The notes under the pieces are model-generated. The model was given only the letters and a program-made list of their open reading frames with translations. It was not told the origin of the DNA and did no database searches. A program made the position numbers and the translations under genes. Source: Sinomonas notoginsengisoli (GTDB lineage: Bacteria; Actinomycetota; Actinomycetes; Actinomycetales; Micrococcaceae). Taken from it: a DNA stretch of 64,000 nt. Within the stretch, counting starts at the first letter, position 1, and each line of letters begins with the position of its first letter. Positions 19,788 to 28,858 of this stretch are shown in pieces. Where the stretch lies: the NCBI RefSeq assembly GCF_021554725.1, contig NZ_JAIZDP010000010.1, forward strand, positions 1 through 64,000, written 5' to 3'.

Positions 19788-20300
19788 TCAGCTTCGGAGC
19801 CACTCCGCGGCCTCGTGGGCAATCTGCAGAGGCGTCTCGGCGATGTCGAACACCCTCCCGCGCTCGTCCTCCTGGAGGGGCTCGAGCGTTGCCAGCTGCG
19901 AATCGAGCAGGGATACGGGCATGAAGTGCCCGGGCCGGGCCGCCATCCGGGCGGCGAGAAGCTCCCGCGTGCCGTGCAGGTGCACGAACACCGTGTCCGG
20001 CGCCGCCGCCCGGATGATGTCGCGGTACGCGCGCTTGAGTGCGCTGCAGCCGATCACCATCGTCCCCGATGCCGCCGCCATCTTCTCCCCGATCAGCCGC
20101 AGCCATGGCTCGCGGTCGGCGTCGTCGAGCGGGATGCCCGCCGCCATCTTGGCGACGTTCGCCGCCGGGTGGAGGTCATCGCCGTCGAGGAATTCCCCGC
20201 CCAACTCCTGGGCGAGGAACCGGCCCACGGTGCTCTTGCCGCACCCCGAGACCCCCATGGCAATGACGTGGAACACCCCGCTCTCCGCTGCCGTCGTCAC
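19788..20300 (-). CDS. gntK: Gluconokinase
   Basis: A 170-residue P-loop kinase that phosphorylates D-gluconate to 6-phosphogluconate. The ATP site GVSGCGKST is at 16-24, [23 protein letters not shown] carries the substrate-binding residues typical of GntK, and [13 protein letters not shown] and [18 protein letters not shown] are conserved further on. Length is that of the family. The ATG overlaps the stop of the mannonate dehydratase gene by four bases, so it is in the LacI-controlled operon. A gluconate step is not needed for glucuronate breakdown, so it may serve a side branch or incoming gluconate. Confidence 0.9.
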   Translation of the reverse strand: MTTAAESGVFHVIAMGVSGCGKSTVGRFLAQELGGEFLDGDDLHPAANVAKMAAGIPLDDADREPWLRLIGEKMAAASGTMVIGCSALKRAYRDIIRAAAPDTVFVHLHGTRELLAARMAARPGHFMPVSLLDSQLATLEPLQEDERGRVFDIAETPLQIAHEAAEWLRS

Positions 20301-21526
20301 CAGTCGTGGACCGTGCCGTCAATGAGGCGGTTGTACGGCAGGTACGCCTGCTGGTACGGGAACGAGTTCGCGGCCTCGTCATTGAACTCGACGCCGAGGC
20401 CCGGCTTGTCGCCGGGGTGGAGGTAGCCGTCCTTGAAGGTCATGGACTGCTCGAACACTGTGTTCGTCTTGTCGGAGTGCTGCATGTACTCCTGGATCCC
20501 GTAGTTGTGGATCGCCAGGCCCACGTGCAACTGGGCGGCGAACCCGATCGGCGAGATGTCGGTGGGTCCGTGGAAGCCGGACTTGATCTGGTACTGGGCC
20601 GCGTAGTCCATGACCTTCTTCAGCGGTGAGATCCCGCCGAAGTGGGTCGAGGCCGCGCGGACGTAGTCGATCAGCTGCTCTTTGATGAGCGTCTGGAAGT
20701 CGTACACGGTGTTGAAGACCTCCCCGATGGCCAGCGGGGTCGTGGTGTGCTGGCGGACCAGCCGCAGCGCCTCCTGGTTCTCGGCGGGTGTGCAGTCCTC
20801 GAGCCAGAACAGGTCGTAGGGCTCGAGGGCCTTGCCGAGCTTGGCGGCCTGGAGCGGCGTCATGCGGTGGTGGCCGTCATGCAGGAGGGGCAGCTCGGGG
20901 CCGAACTCGTTGCGCACTGCCTCGAAGACGGTCGGGATGTGGCGCAGGTAGGCGCGGGTGTCCCAGTCCTCCTCCTGGGGGAACGCGCCACGACCGGCCG
21001 GCTCGTAGTCATACCGCTCCCCCGAGGCCTGGGTCTGCGCGGCGACGCCGTAGACAGCCTTGATCCCGGGAATCGCGCTCTGGACGCGGATGGACTTGTA
21101 GCCCTTCTCGAGGTGCTCGCGGATCGAGTCGAAGAGCGAGGGGAGATCCGTGCCCGAGGCGTGGCCGTAGGCGCGCAGGCCCCGGCGCGACGCACCGCCC
21201 AGGAGCTGGTACACCGGCAGGCCCGCAACCTTGCCCTTGATGTCCCACAGCGCCATGTCCACGGCGGCGATCGAGGCCATCGTGACGGGGCCGCGGCGCC
21301 AGTATCCCGAGCGGTAGAGGAACTGCCACGTGTCCTCGATCCGGTGCGGGTCGCGGCCGATCAGGAGCTGGGCCACGTGCTCCTTGAGGTAGGCGGCGAC
21401 GGCGAGCTCCCGGCCGTTGAGCGTCGCGTCGCCGATGCCGACGATTCCCTCGTCGGTCGTGACCTTGAGGGTCACGAAGTTGCGGGTCGGGCTCGTCACG
21501 AAGACTTCAGCGGAGACGATCTTCAT
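20297..21526 (-). CDS. manD: D-mannonate dehydratase, enolase superfamily (ManD/RspA type)
   Basis: A 409-residue enolase-superfamily dehydratase. Metal ligands are D217 (LLHDGHHR), E243 (FWLEDCTP) and E269 (AIGEVFN); H219 or H220 can act as base. The close fit to mannonate dehydratases of the RspA group ([50 protein letters not shown]) and the setting beside uxuB and uxaC support D-mannonate to 2-keto-3-deoxygluconate. Some RspA relatives act poorly on several acids, so activity is inferred. It takes the place of UxuA, which is absent from the window. The LacI-type operator is 92-107 bases upstream. Confidence 0.85.
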   Translation of the reverse strand: MKIVSAEVFVTSPTRNFVTLKVTTDEGIVGIGDATLNGRELAVAAYLKEHVAQLLIGRDPHRIEDTWQFLYRSGYWRRGPVTMASIAAVDMALWDIKGKVAGLPVYQLLGGASRRGLRAYGHASGTDLPSLFDSIREHLEKGYKSIRVQSAIPGIKAVYGVAAQTQASGERYDYEPAGRGAFPQEEDWDTRAYLRHIPTVFEAVRNEFGPELPLLHDGHHRMTPLQAAKLGKALEPYDLFWLEDCTPAENQEALRLVRQHTTTPLAIGEVFNTVYDFQTLIKEQLIDYVRAASTHFGGISPLKKVMDYAAQYQIKSGFHGPTDISPIGFAAQLHVGLAIHNYGIQEYMQHSDKTNTVFEQSMTFKDGYLHPGDKPGLGVEFNDEAANSFPYQQAYLPYNRLIDGTVHDW

Positions 21527-21617
21527 CGTCGCTTCCTTTCATGCGGGACGCCGCCAGCCAACTGGAGGGGCTGAGGGGCGGAGGGATGAGTTCCAGCCTA
21601 CGGGGGCAGCCCGGGGA

Positions 21618-21642
21618 TGGCAACCGATTGCCAATATTTGCC
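21618..21642. promoter_or_regulatory. LacI-family operator with third half-site (manD)
   Basis: TGGCAACCGATTGCCA (21618-21633) has perfect 6-base arms, and TTGCC at 21638-21642 repeats the half-site ten bases on. It lies upstream of manD-gntK. Confidence 0.75.
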
Positions 21643-21684
21643 TTCATGGTGCCACCCCTGCCGTCGCCGGCGGGTGGACCCGCG

Positions 21685-23028
21685 TCATTCCACGCCGAGC
21701 GTACCTCGGAGCGAGTCGATGCGGGAGACGACGATGGGATCACTCGCGAGCTGGGGAGAGACGAGTTCAGTGAGCGCCTGGGTGCGCTCCCGCCCCTCGA
21801 GGCCCGCGGCAGCCACGACGTCGTCCTTCTGCGGATCCTGGAAGTCGTCGCCGCGAGCCACGGCCACCGAGACGAAGTCGATCCACGCGGCGATCATCCG
21901 CGCGGCAGCCACGCCGCTGCGGCCCGCGGCGAGCTCGGCCGTGAAGACCGGGACCGCGCGCATACGCAGTTTCGTGGTTCCGTCCGCGGCGATCTGTGCG
22001 AGGTGATGCGCGATCCGCGGGTTTGAGAACCGCTCGAGGAGGGCTTCGCGGTACGCGGGCACGTCCAGCTCCGGCAGGGTCAGATGCCTTGCAGCCTCCT
22101 CCCAGTAGGCCTCCACAGCGTCGCGGCACGCCGGATCGTCGACCGCCTCCGCCACCGTCTCGTGGCCACGGAGCTGGCCCGCGTAGGCCATGATCGAATG
22201 CGCACCGTTGAGGAGCCACAGCTTCCGGTTCTCGAACGGCTCAATCTCGTCGACGAACTGGGCGCCGGCATCCTCCCACCGGGGACGCCCGGCGGGGAAG
22301 CTGCCCGAGAGGATCCAGTTCGCGAAGGGCTCCGCCACCACGGGCGAATCGTCCCGGTACCCGCACTTTGCAGCGACCTCCGCGATGTCCTCGGCCGTGG
22401 TGCGCGGAGTGATCCGGTCCACCGACGTTCCCACGAAGCTCACGTTCGCGCGGATCCACTCAGCGAGGCCCGCACGGTCACCGGGCCCGCCATCGTGCTC
22501 TTCGGCGATCGCCAGAACGGCCCGCCGCGCCACCTCGCCGTTGCCGGCCACGTTGTCGCAGCTCACCACGGCAAGGGGTCCTGTCCCGGCGTCCCGGCGC
22601 GCCGCGAGGCCGCGGACGAGCCGCGCGAGAGGAGAGTCGGCCTCGCGCTTCTCGTAGACGGCCTCGGTGACCGTCAGCGTGACGATCGCGGTACTCGGCG
22701 CGGCGAGGAGCTCGTTCAGGCGGTCGGTGTCGGCGCCGTCCACGGCCTCGGTGATCGCGCCGATCACCTCGAATCGGTCGCCCTCGGGGCCCCGCTCGAC
22801 GAGGGTGAAGAGACCGTCCTGCGCCGCGAGGGTCAGGGCGGCGTCGGGCCGGCGCCCGGTGAACGAGGCGATGCCCCACTCGGGGGCGTCGCCCGCATGC
22901 TCGGTATACCAAACCTGGTGCGAGCGGTGGAAGGCGCCGAGGCCGAGGTGGACGATCCGCGCCGGCGGTCCCGGGGTTCCCTTGCGGGTGAGGAGGGGGA
23001 TATCGGTGGTCGTGGGTGATGTGGTCAC
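21685..23028 (-). CDS. uxuB: Fructuronate reductase (mannitol dehydrogenase family)
   Basis: A 447-residue polyol-type NAD-dependent dehydrogenase. The N-terminal nucleotide-binding part opens with RIVHLGLGAFHRSHQVWYTE, the family hallmark; VVSCDNVAGNG, FVGTSVDRITP, EPFANWILSGSF and KLWLLNGAHSIMAYAG (with the catalytic lysine) follow in order. Between a glucuronate isomerase and a mannonate dehydratase, the likely reaction is D-fructuronate to D-mannonate. The start is GTG with AGGAGAGG upstream and begins 11 bases after the uxaC stop. Mannitol 2-dehydrogenase is the main alternative. Confidence 0.87.
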   Translation of the reverse strand: MTTSPTTTDIPLLTRKGTPGPPARIVHLGLGAFHRSHQVWYTEHAGDAPEWGIASFTGRRPDAALTLAAQDGLFTLVERGPEGDRFEVIGAITEAVDGADTDRLNELLAAPSTAIVTLTVTEAVYEKREADSPLARLVRGLAARRDAGTGPLAVVSCDNVAGNGEVARRAVLAIAEEHDGGPGDRAGLAEWIRANVSFVGTSVDRITPRTTAEDIAEVAAKCGYRDDSPVVAEPFANWILSGSFPAGRPRWEDAGAQFVDEIEPFENRKLWLLNGAHSIMAYAGQLRGHETVAEAVDDPACRDAVEAYWEEAARHLTLPELDVPAYREALLERFSNPRIAHHLAQIAADGTTKLRMRAVPVFTAELAAGRSGVAAARMIAAWIDFVSVAVARGDDFQDPQKDDVVAAAGLEGRERTQALTELVSPQLASDPIVVSRIDSLRGTLGVE

Positions 23029-23039
23029 GAAGGCCTCTC

Positions 23040-24461
23040 CTAGAGCTTGAAGACTCGGCGCGGGGAACCGTCGACCAGGTCCACGATGATCTCGTGCGCG
23101 CGGGCCTCGGGCACGCGGTGCTCGGCGACGAGGCGGGCCAGGAAGCTCGCCTCGACCCGGCGGGACGCATCGTGGCGCGCGGGGATCGAACAGAACGCGC
23201 GCGTGTCGTCGATGAAGCCGGAGGTGCGGGTGAAGCCCGTCGTCTCGGTGACGGCGGAACGGAACCGCATCATGGCGTCGGGCGCGTCGAGGAACCACCA
23301 CGGAGCACCGATGTACACCGACGGGTAGAAGCCGGCGAGGGGAGCAAGTTCGCGGGAGAACACGGTCTCGTCGAGCGTGAACAGGACCAGGTGGAAGTCC
23401 TGCGCCGTGCCGAAGTCCTCGAGCAGGGGCCGGATGCCAACCGTGTAGTCGATCGCGAACGGGATGTCGTGGCCCGTGTCCGGCCCGTACTTCTCGAACG
23501 TGGGCCAGTGGTGGTTGCGGAACGAGCCGGGGTGAATCGTCATGACGAGGCCATCCTCGGCGGACAGGCGCGCCATCTCGTACATCATGTGCGCCTCGAA
23601 GGCGTCCCGGTCGGACGTGGTGGCCTCTCCGCGGCGCGCCTTGGCGAACAGGGCCTCGGCCTCCGGCGCGCTCAGCTTGAGGGTGAGCGGTGTCCGCACG
23701 CCGTGGTCGGCCGAGACGGCGCCGTGCTCCACAAAGTAGCGGCGGCGGTTCGCCAGCGCCCGGAGGTAGCCCGCGTAGCCGCCGACGCCGTCACCTGCTT
23801 CCGCCGTGAGTCTGTCCACCCGCTCGGCCCACTCGGGGTGGGCCACGTTGATGTAGGGGTCGGGGCGGAACGTCGGCAGGACGCGGCCGGTGAACGCCTC
23901 GTCCGCTGCGATCCGTGCGTGCGCCTCGAGGGTGTCGAGCGGATCGTCGGTCGTGGCCAGGACCTCAATGCCGAAGTCGGTGAACAGCTCGCGCGGCCGG
24001 AAGCCCGGCTCGGCGAGCTTGGCAGCGATGGCGTCGTAGACGGCGTCCGCGTTGTCCGCGCCGAGGCCGTCCACCACATCGCCCGGCAGCCCGAAGACGT
24101 GCTGGAACGAGCTCCGCAGCCAGTACCCCGATGCCGTGCCGTCGAAGAGCGGCCACGCCTCGGCGAAGTGCCGCCACGCGGTGCGCGAGTCCACGCTGTA
24201 CGGACCGGGCCCCACCCGGAGTTGCTCGAGCGGCACGCCGCTGGCGTGGATGAGGCGGGTCACGTAGTGGTCCGGGCTCACGATGAGCGCTGTCGGGTCG
24301 GGGAACGGGGCGTTGTCCGCGATCCAGTCCGCGGGCACGTGGCCGTGCGGGGAGATGATCGGCAGGTGCTCGACCTCGGCGAGCAGCTCGCGCGCGATCT
24401 GGCGCGTTCCCGGATCGGCGGGCAGGAGGCGGTCGGCGTTGGCCCCGATGGAATTAGTCAC
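23040..24461 (-). CDS. uxaC: Glucuronate isomerase
   Basis: A 473-residue UxaC, which turns D-glucuronate into D-fructuronate in the amidohydrolase-type barrel. The N-terminal HLPIISPHGHVPADW supplies the metal-site histidines; PFPDPTALIVSPDHYVTRLIHASG, FGIEVLATTDDPLDTLEAH and MTIHPGSFRNHHWPTF follow, and the C-terminal SRRVEASFLARLVAEHRV matches the family end. Start is a GTG. It lies between a TIM-barrel isomerase gene and uxuB in one minus-strand run fed by the importer genes upstream. Confidence 0.92.
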   Translation of the reverse strand: MTNSIGANADRLLPADPGTRQIARELLAEVEHLPIISPHGHVPADWIADNAPFPDPTALIVSPDHYVTRLIHASGVPLEQLRVGPGPYSVDSRTAWRHFAEAWPLFDGTASGYWLRSSFQHVFGLPGDVVDGLGADNADAVYDAIAAKLAEPGFRPRELFTDFGIEVLATTDDPLDTLEAHARIAADEAFTGRVLPTFRPDPYINVAHPEWAERVDRLTAEAGDGVGGYAGYLRALANRRRYFVEHGAVSADHGVRTPLTLKLSAPEAEALFAKARRGEATTSDRDAFEAHMMYEMARLSAEDGLVMTIHPGSFRNHHWPTFEKYGPDTGHDIPFAIDYTVGIRPLLEDFGTAQDFHLVLFTLDETVFSRELAPLAGFYPSVYIGAPWWFLDAPDAMMRFRSAVTETTGFTRTSGFIDDTRAFCSIPARHDASRRVEASFLARLVAEHRVPEARAHEIIVDLVDGSPRRVFKL

Positions 24462-24543
24462 GGATAGGTCTCTTCTCTTGTCTCTGCTCGTCTTGGGTCT
24501 CTGCTCGGCGCTTCTGGCGCCCGCACGGCGGCGCGGGGGCAGC

Positions 24544-25380
24544 TCAGCCGGCCTCGACGCCTGCCGCCTCGAGCACCTTCGCGAACGCGCGGGCGGCCAC
24601 GCCGAACGCGTACGGCCCGCTGAAGCCGCCGAGCTCGAACGCGTCGGCGAGATGCGGCTCAAGGGAGACGAAGCCCGAGTAGCCGCTGTCACGGAAGCCC
24701 TCCACGGTGGCGAGCAGCTCGCCGTCGCCCTCGCCAGAGGGAACCACCGTGCCGGAGGCCGCGAGCGCGTCCTTGACCTGGACGTACACGGTATGGGGGC
24801 GGAGCAGCTCGAAGGCCTCGGTGAACGGCTTGACGCCCACCTGGACGAAGTTGGCGTTGTCCCACGCGAGCTTGAGCGCGGGCGAGTCCACGGATTCGAC
24901 GATGTCCAGCACACGCACTGGGATGTCCCCGTAGATGCCCTTCTCGTTCTCGTGGACCAGCACGACGCCGGTCCCCTCCGAGCGCTTCGCAAGCGCCGTC
25001 ATGCGCTCGATCACGGGCTCGCGGGCCTCCTCGGGGGTCTTTCCCTCGTAGTAGAAGGAGAAGATCCGGATGTAGCCGGCACCGAGCACGCCGGCGGCGC
25101 GCAGGGCGCGCCCGAGCCGCTCCACCTCATGCTCGACGGGAAGGGAGACGTCCACCTTGCCGATCGGCGAGGCGATCGCGGAGGTCTTCAGCCCGGCCTC
25201 GTCGAGGATCGCCTTCAGCTCGGCGAGCTGATCCTCGGACAGGTCCACGACGTTGGTGCCCCACGCACTGCGGACCTCGATGTAGCTTGCTCCGAGCGCG
25301 CGCATCACCGCCGCCTGGATGCGGGGGTCGGCGTCGATCTCGTCGCCGAATCCGGAAAGGTCCCAGCTGGTCTCTGACAC
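24544..25380 (-). CDS. Sugar phosphate isomerase/epimerase-like TIM-barrel protein
   Basis: A 278-residue AP endonuclease 2-type TIM barrel (xylose isomerase-like). GFGDEIDADPRIQAAVMRALGASYIEVRS at the start and the metal-site glutamates in VVLVHENEKGIYGD, LAWDNANFVQVG and FVSLEPHL fit the fold. Substrate cannot be assigned. It starts with GTG three bases after a permease stop and precedes uxaC, so it belongs to the glucuronate operon and might isomerise or epimerise a related hexuronate. A second, distinct member lies at 31.2-32.1 kb. Confidence 0.78.
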   Translation of the reverse strand: MSETSWDLSGFGDEIDADPRIQAAVMRALGASYIEVRSAWGTNVVDLSEDQLAELKAILDEAGLKTSAIASPIGKVDVSLPVEHEVERLGRALRAAGVLGAGYIRIFSFYYEGKTPEEAREPVIERMTALAKRSEGTGVVLVHENEKGIYGDIPVRVLDIVESVDSPALKLAWDNANFVQVGVKPFTEAFELLRPHTVYVQVKDALAASGTVVPSGEGDGELLATVEGFRDSGYSGFVSLEPHLADAFELGGFSGPYAFGVAARAFAKVLEAAGVEAG

Positions 25381-25383
25381 GGC

Positions 25384-26307
25384 CTACTTCACTCCTCCGG
25401 CGGTCAAGCCGCCCACTAGATACTTCTGGAAGAACAGGTACAGGATGACCACGGGCGCTGCACACACAAGGGAGGCCGCCATCATCTGGCCGTAGAACGG
25501 GATGGCCCCGCCCTCGGTCCCGCTCGCGAAGATCTGCAGCGCGACGGCGGCCGTCTGTGTGCCCGGGCGCGTCATGACGGACGCGAACAGCACGTCGTTC
25601 CAGCCGAGCAGGAACGCGAAGATGCCGGAGACGATGATTCCCGGCCAGCTCAGCGGCAGGATGATCCTCGTCAGGATGCCCATATTAGAGGCGCCGTCGA
25701 TCCTCGCGGCCTCCTCGAGCTCCTTCGGCAGGCCGCGCAGGTAGGTGACCATGACCCACGTGGAGAACGGGAGTGCGAACGTCAAGTACGTGAGGATCAG
25801 TCCCCACTGTGTCCCGATCACGGTGACCCCGAGGTACGTCGCCGCCGAGGAGAACAGCACGAACACCGGCAGCACGAGCAGGGTGCCAGGCACGGACTGG
25901 AGGCCCAGGAGGCCGCGCAGGATCGTGAGCCTGCCGAAGAACTGGTAGCGGACCAGGACATATGCCGTGCCGATGGACAGCACGGCGGAGATGACCGCGG
26001 TCGTGCCGGCCGCGATGATCGAGTTCGTGAGCGCGTTGGCGAGGCCCACGCTCGACCAGATCGTGGAGTAGTTCCCGAGGGTGAACTCGGCGGGCCAGAA
26101 GTCCCCGCGGGCCACGGAGATGTCCGAGTTGATGCTCGCGAGGAAGATGTACGCGATCGGGGCGAGGACGAAGACAGCCAGGGCCGCGATGACCAGCCCC
26201 AGGAGCCATGTCGGCAGAAGGCGCGTGACCTCGCTCTGCTGGCGGGAGCCGGGCCGGTCGACGAGGGGGTTGAGTGCGGCCTGGGATGCCGACTGGGAGA
26301 GGGTCAC
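25384..26307 (-). CDS. Carbohydrate ABC transporter permease (MalG type)
   Basis: A 307-residue inner-membrane permease with about six spans. The coupling loop EEAARIDGASNMGILTRI near residue 200 and the C-terminal KYLVGGLTAGGVK are typical of MalG-type (CUT1) subunits. The GTG overlaps the stop of the other permease by four bases. It works with the upstream permease and the binding protein. No ATPase gene is in the cluster. Glucuronide or glucuronate is the inferred cargo. Confidence 0.88.
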   Translation of the reverse strand: MTLSQSASQAALNPLVDRPGSRQQSEVTRLLPTWLLGLVIAALAVFVLAPIAYIFLASINSDISVARGDFWPAEFTLGNYSTIWSSVGLANALTNSIIAAGTTAVISAVLSIGTAYVLVRYQFFGRLTILRGLLGLQSVPGTLLVLPVFVLFSSAATYLGVTVIGTQWGLILTYLTFALPFSTWVMVTYLRGLPKELEEAARIDGASNMGILTRIILPLSWPGIIVSGIFAFLLGWNDVLFASVMTRPGTQTAAVALQIFASGTEGGAIPFYGQMMAASLVCAAPVVILYLFFQKYLVGGLTAGGVK

Positions 26308-27332
26308 TTGCGGCCTCCTCGGGGTTCGACGTCGTCGAGCTTCACAGCGCGGAGATAGACGAAGAGCGGGATGAGAATGAGGATGAGCGAGACCACGGCC
26401 ATGGCCGCGCTGAGCCCGAACCGGAAGCTCTGGAAGCTCGTCACGTACGTCAGCACGGGCAGGAGTTCTACATCGTGCGGGGCCGGGATGCCGAACAGGA
26501 CGAACGGCAGGGTGAAGTTGTTGATGTGGTTCAGCATGCCGATGATGAAGGCCAGCGAGACCGGTCCCTTGAGGTACGGGAACACCACGTAGCGCAGTTT
26601 GGTCCACCACAGCGCGCCGTCGAGCGCTGCGGCCTCGTGCACCTCGTGGTCCACGGACTGGAGGCCCGCGAGCGCGAGCAGGTACACGAAGGGCCAGGAG
26701 GCCCACAGCTGCACGAAGACGAGGGCCGGATACGTGTTGGGACCGTTGAGCCACAGCCCCGGGTCGATCCCGAACAGGTTGAACGCGTGATCCACCACGC
26801 CCCGCGGTTGGAACATCGTGCGCCACACGGTCGCGACGACGAACGAGGGCAGGACGTACGGGATCAGGAAGACGGAGCGGATGACGGCGCGGCCCTTGAA
26901 CGCGTTCTGCGTCGCCACCGCGGCGGCTATCCCGATCGGCAGGGCGAGGACCGTGGCGATGAAGGAGTAGGAGACGCTGAGCCACACCGCGTGGAACAGC
27001 GAGCTCTGGGTGACGGCCTCGATGTAGTTCGTGAACCCCACGAAGGGCGCGGAGACCCACTTGCGCAGGGTGTACTGGTCGAGGTCCAGAAGCGACATGA
27101 AGATGCCCAGGATCAGCGGGACCACGATGACGATCGTCATGAGGAGCCCGCCGGGCAGGAGCAGCCAGAGGGGACGGTTCCGCTCGGAGAGGCCCTTGCG
27201 GGGCTTCCCGGAAGGGGGTCCTGGCACGGTGCCGTGGGTGCCAGTGGTGCTGGGCCGGGAGCCCCGGCCCACCGCGTGCGCGGCGGGCCGGGTCTCTGGC
27301 TTCGGGGTGCTTGCAGTGCTCATGTCAGTCAC
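26304..27332 (-). CDS. Carbohydrate ABC transporter permease (MalF type)
   Basis: A 342-residue CUT1 permease with a 55-residue polar N-terminus rich in Thr, Pro and Gly, then six membrane spans. The coupling loop is HEVHEAAALDGALWWTKLR. Both GTG (27332) and ATG (27323) are possible starts and neither has a clear ribosome site; translation may be coupled to the binding-protein gene that ends 20 bases upstream. Its partner permease follows with overlap. Confidence 0.86.
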   Translation of the reverse strand: MTDMSTASTPKPETRPAAHAVGRGSRPSTTGTHGTVPGPPSGKPRKGLSERNRPLWLLLPGGLLMTIVIVVPLILGIFMSLLDLDQYTLRKWVSAPFVGFTNYIEAVTQSSLFHAVWLSVSYSFIATVLALPIGIAAAVATQNAFKGRAVIRSVFLIPYVLPSFVVATVWRTMFQPRGVVDHAFNLFGIDPGLWLNGPNTYPALVFVQLWASWPFVYLLALAGLQSVDHEVHEAAALDGALWWTKLRYVVFPYLKGPVSLAFIIGMLNHINNFTLPFVLFGIPAPHDVELLPVLTYVTSFQSFRFGLSAAMAVVSLILILIPLFVYLRAVKLDDVEPRGGRK

Positions 27333-27351
27333 GCGGAGCCGGGTCCGCTGC

Positions 27352-28719
27352 TCACTTGGCCCTGTCGAGGGACTGCTGGGACTTGCCCTGAGCGTCCTTG
27401 ATCCGCTGGCTCAGGGCAGCGTCCGGGACGCCGCCCGATGACAGGTCCGGGAGGGACTGGACCGTGACGTTGAGCAGCGCGAGCTGGATGTCGCCCCAGG
27501 CTCCCGTGAACGGCGTGGCCTTGGATTCCTTCGCCGATTCGGCAATCGCTCCCATGTGAGGCGCAGAGCTCAGGGACGCGAGGCCATCGGCGTTCGCGGG
27601 GAGGTCACCGAAGATCTTCTGGTAGTTCAGCTGCTCGTCCTTGCTCGTGACCAGGTTGACGTACGCATAGGCGAGGTCCTTGTTCTTCGAGTAGTCAGCC
27701 ACCACGAGGTTGTCGCCGGAGAGGATCGACGCCGCCTTGGAGTCTCCAGACTTCGAGGACGTCTCGCCCGGTGCCACGGTCGGCATGAGCGCGTACTCGT
27801 ACTGGTCCTTGATGGCGGACTTGTCCAGGGTGGGGATCGAGTTCGAGGTCGTCATGAGGAAGAACGCAGATTTCCCGGAGGCGAAGTCGGCGAGGGCCTG
27901 GCTGTTGCTCCAGCCGACAGCCGCGGGGTTGACCACCTTGTCCTTGGTGACCCAGCCGTAGAACGTCTCGTAGGCCTTCTTCACGGCCGGGTCATCGAGC
28001 TTGGCTGTCTTGCCGTCCACGAGCTGGTTGCCGGCCTGCACTGACATCGCCCAGATGTACTTCCACGGGTCGAAGTTGTCCTTATAGGCGACCGCCATGC
28101 CGTACTGCCCCTTGGCGGGGTCGGTGAGCTTCTTGGCCTGGTCGAGCAGCCCGTCCCACGTGGTGGCGGGCTTGTCGATCCCGGCAGCCTTGAGAAGGTC
28201 CTTGTTGTAGGCCATGACGAACGGACGGCTCACGAACGGGATGCCGGCCAGGTGGTCCTTGTCCGGGCCGGAGATGCCGAGGGCGGCCTGGTTGAAGCGG
28301 TCCTTGCCGCCCACCTTCTTCCAGTCGTCGTCGGAGAGCGTGACGAAGGCTTTGGTCGCGTAGGCGGTGGGCGTGAAGGTGGTGCCGAGCGAGTACACGT
28401 CCGGGCCCTGGCCTGCTACCACGGAGGTCTGGATCTTGGTCAGCTCGTCGTTCGCGGACGTGAACGTCTCGAACTTGAGGTCGGCGCCGGTCTGGTCCTT
28501 GAACTTCTTGGCCGTGTCCGTGAACCACTGCTTCTGCTGCTCGGGATACTGCGTGTTGACATTCACCAGGACATCGAGGGTCTTGCCCGCGCCGTTGACG
28601 GCGCCACCCGACGAGCCCCCCGACGAGCCCCCCGACGAACCGCCTGATCCGCAGGCAGTGAGGGCAAGTGCCGTTGCCGCCGCGACCGCGGCCAGCTTGG
28701 CGGAAGTGCGCATCCGCAT
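27352..28719 (-). CDS. Sugar-binding lipoprotein of the glucuronate-cluster ABC importer
   Basis: A 455-residue CUT1 solute-binding protein. The signal ends in a lipobox (ALALTACGS), followed by a low-complexity Gly/Ser linker made of GGSSGGSSGGSSGG. The mature part has ANDELTKIQTSVVAGQGPDVYSLG and VMAYNKDLLKAAGID, as in MalE-like proteins. GAGGAGA lies five to six bases before the ATG at 28719. It leads a long minus-strand run (binding protein, two permeases, TIM-barrel, uxaC, uxuB) and is divergent from the LacI gene, with an operator in the shared promoter region. Cargo is probably a glucuronide or oligosaccharide. Confidence 0.88.
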   Translation of the reverse strand: MRMRTSAKLAAVAAATALALTACGSGGSSGGSSGGSSGGAVNGAGKTLDVLVNVNTQYPEQQKQWFTDTAKKFKDQTGADLKFETFTSANDELTKIQTSVVAGQGPDVYSLGTTFTPTAYATKAFVTLSDDDWKKVGGKDRFNQAALGISGPDKDHLAGIPFVSRPFVMAYNKDLLKAAGIDKPATTWDGLLDQAKKLTDPAKGQYGMAVAYKDNFDPWKYIWAMSVQAGNQLVDGKTAKLDDPAVKKAYETFYGWVTKDKVVNPAAVGWSNSQALADFASGKSAFFLMTTSNSIPTLDKSAIKDQYEYALMPTVAPGETSSKSGDSKAASILSGDNLVVADYSKNKDLAYAYVNLVTSKDEQLNYQKIFGDLPANADGLASLSSAPHMGAIAESAKESKATPFTGAWGDIQLALLNVTVQSLPDLSSGGVPDAALSQRIKDAQGKSQQSLDRAK

Positions 28720-28813
28720 GGTGTCTCCTCTTTGAGTACTCATGGAGCGGAACATGTGACCCCGCTCACAGGGGTGAGCTGTACTTGCGAGTCTAGGAAG
28801 AGCAAAACATTGC

Positions 28814-28837
28814 GGCAAGCGATTGCCAAAATTTGCC
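28814..28837. promoter_or_regulatory. LacI-family operator with third half-site (importer/lacI)
   Basis: GGCAAGCGATTGCC (28814-28827) with a further TTGCC at 28833-28837, ten bases after the first. It lies between the divergent importer operon and the lacI gene, only 22 bases before the lacI ATG, so the regulator probably also represses itself. Confidence 0.75.
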
Positions 28838-28858
28838 AGGCCTGCTTTAATTGATTTC

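Noticed and set aside
28600-28640. Repeated GGS units that look like a short tandem repeat or CRISPR-like pattern
   Set aside because: They encode the Gly/Ser linker of a binding lipoprotein in frame; no repeat-spacer pattern.
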